From positions 1 to 5,082 of the forward strand of contig JASHSA010000018.1 of the NCBI GenBank assembly GCA_030037035.1: DNA of 5,082 nucleotides, read 5' to 3'. The position numbers and the translations under genes are program-made. Each line of letters starts with the position of its first letter. Within the stretch, counting starts at the first letter, position 1. Below the pieces are notes generated by a model that was not told where the DNA came from, did no database searches, and saw only the letters and a list, made by a program, of their open reading frames with translations. Source of the stretch: Thermoplasmata archaeon. GTDB lineage: Archaea > Thermoplasmatota > Thermoplasmata > Lutacidiplasmatales > UBA184. Shown here piece after piece: positions 1 through 5,082 of the stretch.

Positions 1-978
1 CGCACGAACACGTTCTCGTTCCTCCGCCGCGTCTACCGCTTCTGGCGGAGCGGGACGTGCACGTTCCGCTCCGCCGACCCCCGATGGCTGTTCGAGAGCG
101 CGCGCCTGCTCGAGCGGGAGCCTCCCGGCGACCGGAAGGCGACGATGCGGGAGATCTCCGCCGTGTCGGTCGCAGCGTACCGCGAGCTCGCGCAGGAGCG
201 GAACGACTTTGGCTACAGCCCGCGGGGCCTCCTCGAGGTCTTCGACGACCTCGCCCACTTCGACGAGGAGCGGAATCTCGCCCTGGAGGAGCGTTCGACC
301 GCCCCCGTCGAGGTCCGCGAGGACGGGGAGCGGCCGGGCCTGTTCTTCCCGGAGGTCTCGTGGCTCGACACGCGTCGGCTGGTCGACCGGCTCGCCCGGG
401 AGCACGTCCGGACGAAGGTCGTTCGCCAACGCGTCGAACGGCTGGGGGTGGACGGCACGGTGGGGACGGACGCGGGGACGGCCCGGTTCGACGCCGTGCT
501 CGCCTGCACGGGCGTGAGCTGCCGTCGGCTCGGGGTGCCGCTCACCGGGGTCCGTGGTTACGGCTGGCAGGCCCGCCTCCGGGGGGAGTTCGCGAGCTCG
601 ACGATCTACGTCGACCGGGGCATCGCGGTCGCCCCGTTCGAGAGCGGCGCGAAGGTCACGGGAGGGTGGGACTTCGACCTCGGCGCGGACCCCGCGCGCT
701 CCGAACGGGTGCTCCGCGCGGTCCGGCGCACCGTCGACGTCGAGTCGATCGGCGACCTCCAGCAGGGTTCCCGGCCCTGCACGCCGGACGGGCTCCCCAC
801 CGTCGGCAGGGCCGAGCGGCTCGTCGTCGCGACCGGGGGGTTCCGCCTCGGGTGGAGCTTCGGCCCCGGGCTCGGACGCGCCGCGGCGCGCCTCGCGCTC
901 GGCCGGGACGCGAACGACCCGTTCCTCGCCCGGTTCTGCACGGCGCTACGGTCGGCGTCGCTGCCGGCCGGCGCGTGA
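1..978 (+). CDS. FAD-dependent amino-acid dehydrogenase/oxidase, DadA/DAO family (5' partial)
   Basis: Probably oxidises an amino acid (a D-amino acid or glycine/sarcosine-like substrate) to an imino acid using bound FAD. The frame is open at base 1, giving 325 visible residues and a TGA stop at 976-978. The ATG at 145 is internal, because homologous-looking sequence continues upstream of it. DadA-like proteins are usually about 410-430 residues, so the N-terminal FAD-binding GxGxxG and roughly 75-100 residues lie outside the window. Visible family marks, numbered from base 1: DFGY followed by a GLLEVF-type segment near residues 70-80; the V-RGYG segment at 184-188, which normally closes the substrate/FAD domain; RPCTPDGLPTVG at 258-269; and the C-terminal FAD-contacting stretch GGFRLGWSFGPGLG at 279-292. 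The last resembles the DadA GHGxLGWT-type motif with the histidine position altered. The middle region (about residues 100-160) looks shorter than usual. Substrate cannot be read from the sequence. Family assignment is confident; dehydrogenase versus oxidase is open. Confidence 0.85.
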   Translation, partial: RTNTFSFLRRVYRFWRSGTCTFRSADPRWLFESARLLEREPPGDRKATMREISAVSVAAYRELAQERNDFGYSPRGLLEVFDDLAHFDEERNLALEERSTAPVEVREDGERPGLFFPEVSWLDTRRLVDRLAREHVRTKVVRQRVERLGVDGTVGTDAGTARFDAVLACTGVSCRRLGVPLTGVRGYGWQARLRGEFASSTIYVDRGIAVAPFESGAKVTGGWDFDLGADPARSERVLRAVRRTVDVESIGDLQQGSRPCTPDGLPTVGRAERLVVATGGFRLGWSFGPGLGRAAARLALGRDANDPFLARFCTALRSASLPAGA

Positions 979-1030
979 ACGGCCCTCCCTTCGTCGTTCG
1001 CCGTCGGCCCCAGCCCGTACGGCGTCGGCG

Positions 1031-1051
1031 CGGCGGCCGTCACGGCCGCCG
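1031..1051. repeat. Perfect intergenic palindrome, 10-bp arms
   Basis: Positions 1031-1040 (CGGCGGCCGT) are the exact reverse complement of 1042-1051, with one base, C1041, at the centre. It sits 52 bases after the oxidoreductase stop and 70 bases before the OB-fold start. As RNA it could form an eight- or nine-pair GC hairpin with a small loop, so it may help terminate the upstream transcript. As DNA it could be a dimeric regulator's operator. No T-rich tract follows, so an intrinsic terminator is not clearly supported. Short GC palindromes do arise by chance in sequence this GC-rich. Confidence 0.55.
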
Positions 1052-1061
1052 GGCCGGACGC

Positions 1062-1073
1062 CTCCCTTATCGG
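1062..1073 (+). promoter_or_regulatory. Weak TATA-like patch upstream of the OB-fold gene
   Basis: The sequence CTCCCTTATCGG is the most AT-containing patch in the 142-base spacer. It lies about 50 bases before the ATG at 1121. An archaeal TATA box here would put transcription start roughly 25 bases downstream, leaving a short leader that includes the GGAG at 1106. The match to a canonical TTTAWA box is poor, so this is only a candidate based on position and composition. Confidence 0.25.
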
Positions 1074-1105
1074 GACGACGGCCGTGCCGTCGTCGACCGC
1101 GGGAC

Positions 1106-1109
1106 GGAG
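1106..1109 (+). promoter_or_regulatory. Shine-Dalgarno-like GGAG before the OB-fold gene
   Basis: GGAG lies 11 bases before the ATG at 1121 and could pair with the anti-Shine-Dalgarno tail of 16S rRNA. It supports choosing the ATG at 1121 as the start, rather than the long in-frame extension upstream, which is only arginine/serine-rich shadow sequence. The spacing is slightly long, and purine tetramers are common in GC-rich DNA. Confidence 0.4.
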
Positions 1110-1120
1110 CTCGGAACACC

Positions 1121-1453
1121 ATGGCGGAACCGCGCGCAAGGACGGCGGGCGGGCCGCCCGCGACGTTCATCTCGGACCTGAGGCCGTCGCGGGTGGCGAC
1201 GTTCGGGGCGGTCGTCGCGCGGCTCGATCCGGTCCGCGAGGTCGAGACGAAGAGCGGGGCCCGGCGCCAGGTCCGCGACGCCACGCTCTCCGACGCGACC
1301 GGGGAGATCACGCTCGTCCTCTGGGGCTCGGAGGTCGACCTCGTCCAGGTCGGGGACCGCGTCCGCGTCATCGACGGATGGGTCTCGGAACGCCGCGGAC
1401 GTCCCCAGATCACCCTGGGGCGTTCCGGACGCCTCGAGCGAGCCGCTCCGTAG
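1121..1453 (+). CDS. Small OB-fold single-stranded nucleic-acid-binding protein (crenarchaeal SSB-like core)
   Basis: Complete 110-residue protein predicted to bind single-stranded DNA (possibly RNA) through one OB fold, acting in replication, repair or transcript handling. From residue 17 it lines up, without gaps as I recall the sequence, with the core of Sulfolobus SSB: ISDLRPS; V-V-x-R-L; an ETKSGARRQV segment matching the Sulfolobus QTKNGVRT loop; SDATGEITLVLWG at 57-69; and VGDRVRVIDGW at 77-87. W68 and W87 match the two base-stacking tryptophans (W56 and W75) of Sulfolobus SSB. The third aromatic (F79) corresponds to R91 here. The protein ends soon after the fold, so it lacks the glycine-rich, acidic C-terminal tail used for partner binding in Sulfolobus. 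The first 14 residues are basic and probably disordered. ATG at 1121 is preceded by GGAG; the stop is TAG at 1451-1453. The gene is convergent with the protease gene, 38 bases apart. It could instead be an RPA-associated or other OB protein; the fold assignment is firm, the exact role is not. Confidence 0.85.
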   Translation: MAEPRARTAGGPPATFISDLRPSRVATFGAVVARLDPVREVETKSGARRQVRDATLSDATGEITLVLWGSEVDLVQVGDRVRVIDGWVSERRGRPQITLGRSGRLERAAP

Positions 1454-1458
1454 CGCGC

Positions 1459-1491
1459 GGCCTCCGGGGGCCCCGGGGGATCCCGGAGGCC
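1459..1491. terminator. Inverted repeat between convergent genes, candidate bidirectional terminator
   Basis: GGCCTCCGGG at 1459-1468 is the exact reverse complement of 1482-1491, with a 13-base G/C-rich loop. It fills almost all of the 38-base gap between the OB-fold stop (1451-1453) and the protease stop (TAG, complement of 1492-1494). The symmetric placement suits a hairpin working on transcripts from both sides. No U-rich run follows on either strand, so it departs from the usual archaeal oligo-T terminator. It may instead stabilise 3' ends or simply pause polymerase. Confidence 0.5.
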
Positions 1492-4400
1492 CTACTGTCC
1501 CTCGGTCGGGGACCACTCGCCGCCGGGGGCGTTCCCCCTCCCGCGGCGCGGCCGGCGGGCGCGGACGACGAGCGCGACGACCACGACGACCGCCACGACG
1601 ACGCCGCCGATCGCCGCGTAGATCCACCACGCCGGCAGGCCGCTCGAGCTGCCGACGCTGCCGAAGACGATCGGCTGGACGAGGCTGGAGCCGCTCCAGG
1701 AGAGCGTGCCCGACGCCGGGTGCGGAGGGTAGGCGACGATCGGGACGACGGTGAACGGGAGCGGACCGGTCGGGATCGCCCAGCCGGGAACGTAGAGCAC
1801 GGGGAGGTCGGTCGTGTACTCCTGCAGCGTGCTCCCGAGGAGCAGCGTCCAGTCGGTGCCGGAGATCAGCCCCTGCTCGGTGAACTCGACGTAGGTCGTG
1901 GTGAACGCGTGCGCCGGCGTCGCGTCCTTCACCGGCGCCGACGCCGAGTTGTTGATGACGTAGGCGCCGGTCGCCGGACGGTCCGACCAGTAGTTCCCCT
2001 CGAACGTCGGGTCGGTCGAGTTCCACGACTCCGCCTGGTCGTGGACGATGTTGAACACGCCGGTCGCGCTCGAGCCGTTGTCGCCGACGAAGTTGTTGTC
2101 CTCGATCGTGTCGTGGGTGCCGTTGTCGACGTAGACCCCGACGCCCTGCGCGTTCTCGAACGTGCTGTCCGAGACGGTCGTCTTCGCGCAGTACTCGAGC
2201 GAGACCGAGTCGTTGACGTTGGCGAACCCGAAGACGTCGCTCACGGCCGAGCCGTTCGTCGCGTTGAACGCGATCGTCTGCCAGCCGTACCAGTCGGTGA
2301 CCGTGCTGACCGTCACGTCGGTCGACAGGTTCGACGCGACGGCGAACGGGTAGTCGGTCGCGGAGACCCCGGTGATCGTCACCGAGGTGTCGAGGAGGAG
2401 CCCGATCGCGGCCATCGGGAAGAAGACGCCGGTCCCGTTGCCGAAGTAGCGCTTGGTCGCGAGCGTGGTGTTGGAGGCGGTCAGCCCCGTCGCCTTGACG
2501 TCGGTCGAGTTCGCGACGTACGCCCCGGCCGACGCGTCGGTCGCGGTGATCGCCGAGAAGTCGTCGCTCGACGAGTCGTTGACCCGGAGGCCGAGCGAGA
2601 CGGCCGTGGCGGAGATGTCGCTCGCCGTGACGCCGGTGCAGCGCTGGACGAACGCCCCGACGCTCCCGTTCGCGGCGGAGATCGAGCTCAGCGTCACCGC
2701 GCCCGCACAGCCCTCGAGCACCACGCCGGCGGCCCCGTGGTCGGCGTGAAGGCTCGAGAAGTCCCCGCCGGAGGAGCCGGCGAAGCTCGCGACGACCGAC
2801 GAGTCGAAGCCGCTCGCGGAGCCCGCCGAGACCGTCACCGTGCTGTCGTCCGTGAGGTCCAGGCCGAGGCCGTCCACGGTGACGTCCTCGAACGTCAGCC
2901 CCTCGCTCGCCGTCCAGTTCCCCGCGCTGGCCGACGGGCCGACGTCGACGTCGTGGACGGTGGCGCCGTTCGACGCGTTCGCCAGGAAGCCGGCGCCCGT
3001 GGACTCCAGGTCGAGGCCCGTGATCGAGGGGCCCGAGTCGTCGAAGAGCGAGAGCGCCACGGACGAGAGCCCCGCGGTGAGCCCGGTCGCCACGAGACCC
3101 GTGCTCGCGGTGACGTTCGCGAGCGTCGCCCCCGTCACCTTGGTGCCGCTCGTGTTCGAGTTCTTCAGCGAGAGGCCGTCGGAGGCGTAGGCGAACAGCC
3201 CGAGCGAACCGTCGTCGGCCTCGAGATGCCGGACCGAGGCGGAGGGGGAGCTCATCAGCGTCACCCCGACGGCATCGCCGACCGACGTGTCGTTGACCGC
3301 GGCGGGGGCCCGGTTCCCCTCGAAGAGGATCGTCGCGGGGGGATACGTCAACGCGATCGAGCGGCTCGGCTCGCGCACGCCGCCGACGGTGACGTTCTGC
3401 ACCGAGAAGCTCCCCCGACCCCCGTAGAAGAAGTAGCCCTGGGTCCAGTACGGGAACGACTCGGTCGTACCCCGTTCGCCGGTGTACTCGAACGTCGTCG
3501 CCGCCTGGTGGAACCCGTTCACCTCCAGCGAGAGGTTGACGCCGCTCAGCGCGACGAGCTGGAACGTCGAGTAGTTGTAGTCGTTGACCCGGAGGAACGG
3601 CGCGGCGAGCGCGTCGGCGCTCGCGTTCAGCCAGAGCTTGCCCGAGGGGGCGTCGTACCCGCTTCCGTCGACCTTCGCCTCCCCGAACGCCGTCGCTTGG
3701 CTGGAGCCGAGCAGGTAGACCGGCGCGTCGATCGTCGTCGGGGACGGCGCGAGGGAGAGCGGGATCGGCTCGGTCGCGTTCGAACTGACGGAGACGTTGG
3801 CGCCGGCGTAGCCGTCGGCCCAGGCGGCGAAGACGTACGAGACCCCGGTGGGCGGCGGGGGGAGGTCGGTCGTGAGGTCCCCGGCCCGGTCGCTCGGCGC
3901 GTAGCTGTAGTCGGCCGCCGCGAGAGCGCCGTCGGCGAGGGTCGAGTTCGTGGCGAAGACGAGGGCGTAGTCCGGAGAGACGGCGAGGCGGACGTCGATC
4001 CACCCCGGGAGCGCCGCCGGGGCGATCGGCCCGGAGGTCGTGTTCCAGAGCCCGTACAGGAACGACGGCCCCTGGGTCAGTCGCACGGTCGTCCCCGTGT
4101 AGACCTCGGCAATCCCGAGAGACGTCTCGGAGGAGTCGGCGCCGAAGTCGTACGCCGAAGGGATCGGGCGGTACGCCGACGCCGCGCCGCTCCAGCGGAG
4201 CAGGCGCTCGGTGCCGTTGAGGGAGAGGACGTTCGCGTTGGAGCCGCCGCCGTTCCCGCCGACGATGAGCTCGGAGTCGTAGTAGAGGCCGGCGGGGTTG
4301 AGCGCGGAGCCGTTGACCTCGAACTGGGACGGCGCGGAGGTCGCCTTCCCGCCGAACGTCACCTTGTCGTAGACCCCGGCGTAGGTGTCGGTCGGGTCCT

Positions 4401-5082
4401 TGAGGTAGTAGCCGAACGTCACGACGGTCGGACCGCCGGAGCTGCTCGTGATGTTGTTGTAGAGGTCGAGCGTCAGCGGGAGCGTGACGGCGATCGGCGC
4501 GGCCGAGCCGACGTAGACGTAGCTGTCGACGACCGACCCGTGGGTACCGCTGAGCGTCGACGGCGGCAGGTCGAACGACGGGCTGGAGAAGTTCCAGACG
4601 TTGTCCCCGAACTGCAGCGTCGTGCCGTTGAAGTGGACCCCGTTCTGGATCCAGAACGTCCCGGCCTTCGTCCCGGGGAAATGACTGACGTTGACCGCGA
4701 CCGTGTTGAGCTGGATGACCGCCCAGTCCGGGGTCGGGTAGTCGACGTCCGTGACGTTGGTCGGCGTGAACGCGGAGAACGAAGTGAGGGTGAGCTGACC
4801 CTCGAAGCTGGCGGTCGCGTACGTGTACGGGGTCCCGTCGCGGACGCCGAGGTCCGAGACGCCCATCGGGGCGGGCGAGGAGGCGAACTGGGTCGACAGC
4901 GAGGGCGACGCCCCGGGCGAGAGGTCGCGGTGGGGGTTCGGCGGGAAGATCGTCGGCGCCTCGAGCTCGGGGCCCGCGTGCCGGCCACGCGCCGACGCGC
5001 CTAGCGAGCCGGCGGTCGACGCCCCGGCCGGACTCACGGCGGCCTTCGCGGCGCTCGTAGACGCGTCGGGGCCAGCGACGGC
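1492..5082 (-). CDS. Thermopsin-family (A5) acid protease fused to a parallel beta-helix, membrane-anchored (5' partial)
   Basis: Predicted extracellular, membrane-anchored acid protease with a long beta-helix stalk or binding region. The frame is open at the right edge (1196 visible residues), so the start and most of the signal peptide are missing. The GTG at 5037 is an internal possibility with no clear ribosome site. Numbering from that GTG: 1-52 Ala/Ser/Pro-rich linker; 53-330 thermopsin domain with PAPMGVSDLGV (55-65), SFEGQLTL, TFWIQNGVHFN (127-137), DNVWNFSS (145-152) and FGYYL; about 335-550 beta-rich region including DAPVYLLGSSQA and WTQGYFFYGG; about 550-1030 right-handed beta-helix ending in the NosD-like EGNYWSD (1013-1019); 1046-1126 beta module beginning VEFTEQGLISGTDW; 1137-1158 transmembrane helix (WWIYAAIGG then valines); then an Arg-rich cytoplasmic tail. 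It carries 33 N-x-S/T sequons and only three cysteines. No pepsin-type DTG is seen in the thermopsin domain, as expected for A5. The family is confident; the substrate and role of the helix are unknown. Confidence 0.9.
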   Translation of the reverse strand, partial: AVAGPDASTSAAKAAVSPAGASTAGSLGASARGRHAGPELEAPTIFPPNPHRDLSPGASPSLSTQFASSPAPMGVSDLGVRDGTPYTYATASFEGQLTLTSFSAFTPTNVTDVDYPTPDWAVIQLNTVAVNVSHFPGTKAGTFWIQNGVHFNGTTLQFGDNVWNFSSPSFDLPPSTLSGTHGSVVDSYVYVGSAAPIAVTLPLTLDLYNNITSSSGGPTVVTFGYYLKDPTDTYAGVYDKVTFGGKATSAPSQFEVNGSALNPAGLYYDSELIVGGNGGGSNANVLSLNGTERLLRWSGAASAYRPIPSAYDFGADSSETSLGIAEVYTGTTVRLTQGPSFLYGLWNTTSGPIAPAALPGWIDVRLAVSPDYALVFATNSTLADGALAAADYSYAPSDRAGDLTTDLPPPPTGVSYVFAAWADGYAGANVSVSSNATEPIPLSLAPSPTTIDAPVYLLGSSQATAFGEAKVDGSGYDAPSGKLWLNASADALAAPFLRVNDYNYSTFQLVALSGVNLSLEVNGFHQAATTFEYTGERGTTESFPYWTQGYFFYGGRGSFSVQNVTVGGVREPSRSIALTYPPATILFEGNRAPAAVNDTSVGDAVGVTLMSSPSASVRHLEADDGSLGLFAYASDGLSLKNSNTSGTKVTGATLANVTASTGLVATGLTAGLSSVALSLFDDSGPSITGLDLESTGAGFLANASNGATVHDVDVGPSASAGNWTASEGLTFEDVTVDGLGLDLTDDSTVTVSAGSASGFDSSVVASFAGSSGGDFSSLHADHGAAGVVLEGCAGAVTLSSISAANGSVGAFVQRCTGVTASDISATAVSLGLRVNDSSSDDFSAITATDASAGAYVANSTDVKATGLTASNTTLATKRYFGNGTGVFFPMAAIGLLLDTSVTITGVSATDYPFAVASNLSTDVTVSTVTDWYGWQTIAFNATNGSAVSDVFGFANVNDSVSLEYCAKTTVSDSTFENAQGVGVYVDNGTHDTIEDNNFVGDNGSSATGVFNIVHDQAESWNSTDPTFEGNYWSDRPATGAYVINNSASAPVKDATPAHAFTTTYVEFTEQGLISGTDWTLLLGSTLQEYTTDLPVLYVPGWAIPTGPLPFTVVPIVAYPPHPASGTLSWSGSSLVQPIVFGSVGSSSGLPAWWIYAAIGGVVVAVVVVVALVVRARRPRRGRGNAPGGEWSPTEGQ
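2464..2730 (-). repeat. Protein-level tandem repeat: four 22-23-residue beta-helix rungs
   Basis: Within the thermopsin-fusion gene, residues 770-858 (numbered from the GTG at 5037) divide into consecutive units of 23, 22, 22 and 22 residues starting at A770, V793, L815 and A837. Each unit follows a pattern of x-G-x-hydrophobic-V/L near its start, C/S at about position 8, V or F in the middle, I/L-x-A near position 16-18, and Ser or Thr at the end. This spacing and pattern match coils of a right-handed parallel beta-helix (PbH1/NosD type). Less regular rungs continue on both sides, from about residue 550 to 1030 (positions 1948-3390). The DNA itself is not obviously repeated, so the units are old and diverged. 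Confidence 0.65.

Noticed and set aside
554..1120. Long N-terminal extension of the OB-fold protein in the same frame
   Set aside because: Residues before the ATG at 1121 are Arg/Ser/Pro-rich shadow of the oxidoreductase gene. The OB-fold homology begins just after 1121, and a GGAG precedes that ATG.
57..1181. A plus-strand frame of 374 codons overlapping the oxidoreductase
   Set aside because: It is extremely Arg/Gly/Pro-rich, runs through the intergenic palindrome into the next gene, and competes with a frame carrying clear DAO motifs.
1..1453. Oxidoreductase and OB-fold genes as one operon
   Set aside because: They are co-directional, but the 142-base spacer has a palindrome and candidate start signals, and there is no functional link. 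Co-transcription is possible but unsupported.
1451..1494. TAG as the stop of two of the three genes, raising possible pyrrolysine readthrough
   Set aside because: Readthrough of either TAG would pass straight into the convergent hairpin and antisense sequence. Both proteins end naturally after complete domains.
3028..3039. Asp-Asp-Ser-Gly in the protease (residues 666-669), resembling a pepsin-type catalytic D-S/T-G
   Set aside because: It lies in the beta-helix region, outside the thermopsin domain, without the hydrophobic context of pepsin active sites. Thermopsins do not use the pepsin motif.
1067..4003. A second minus-strand open frame of 978 codons overlapping the protease and OB-fold genes
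   Set aside because: It is an arginine-rich out-of-frame translation of the same DNA, crosses the convergent terminator region and shows no family motifs.
1084..5004. A plus-strand open frame of 1306 codons antisense to the protease gene
   Set aside because: Its translation is Arg/Asp/Val/Gly-rich low-complexity sequence with no recognisable domain. The opposite strand encodes clear thermopsin and beta-helix sequence. Long stop-free shadows are expected when GC is this high.
1..5082. tRNA, rRNA, CRISPR array, insertion sequence or origin
   Set aside because: I saw no cloverleaf, direct-repeat/spacer pattern, transposase motif, flanking terminal inverted repeats or AT-rich origin-like region on either strand.

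Overview
This GC-rich window most likely comes from an archaeon, probably a high-GC member of the Thermoplasmatota. The main reason is the large minus-strand gene, which encodes a thermopsin-family (peptidase A5) protein, a family characteristic of acid-loving Thermoplasmatota and Sulfolobales. Its C-terminal secreted-protein module, of the type F-T-E-x-G-L-x-S-G-T-x-W, is one I associate with Thermoplasmatota surface proteins. A small Sulfolobus-type single-OB-fold protein beside it fits an archaeal source. Species-level assignment is not possible from the sequence alone.

Layout: (1) Positions 1-978, plus strand, hold the C-terminal three quarters or so of a DadA/DAO-family FAD-dependent amino-acid dehydrogenase or oxidase, cut by the left edge. 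(2) Positions 979-1120 are a 142-base intergenic spacer. It holds a perfect 10-bp-arm palindrome, a weak TATA-like patch and a short Shine-Dalgarno-like GGAG. (3) Positions 1121-1453, plus strand, are a complete 110-residue OB-fold single-stranded nucleic-acid-binding protein resembling the core of crenarchaeal SSB. (4) Positions 1454-1491 are a 38-base convergent gap with a 10-bp inverted repeat that could terminate transcription from either side. (5) Positions 1492-5082, minus strand, are one long reading frame, open at the right edge. It encodes a secreted, membrane-anchored thermopsin protease fused to a long right-handed parallel beta-helix (NosD/PbH1-like), a C-terminal beta-rich module and a single transmembrane anchor.

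The three genes do not form an obvious pathway. The oxidoreductase and OB-fold genes are co-directional but separated by a spacer with its own candidate start signals, and the protease gene is convergent to both. The most notable content is the multidomain surface protease: a thermopsin domain, a beta-helix with about four 22-23-residue rungs resolvable by eye, two cysteines placed one rung apart, and 33 N-glycosylation sequons that all lie upstream of the last 150 residues. Every other long open frame here (including nearly 4-kb antisense frames) is an arginine-rich by-product of high GC content. I saw no tRNA, rRNA, CRISPR array or insertion sequence. I found no convincing evidence of an undescribed multi-gene system.
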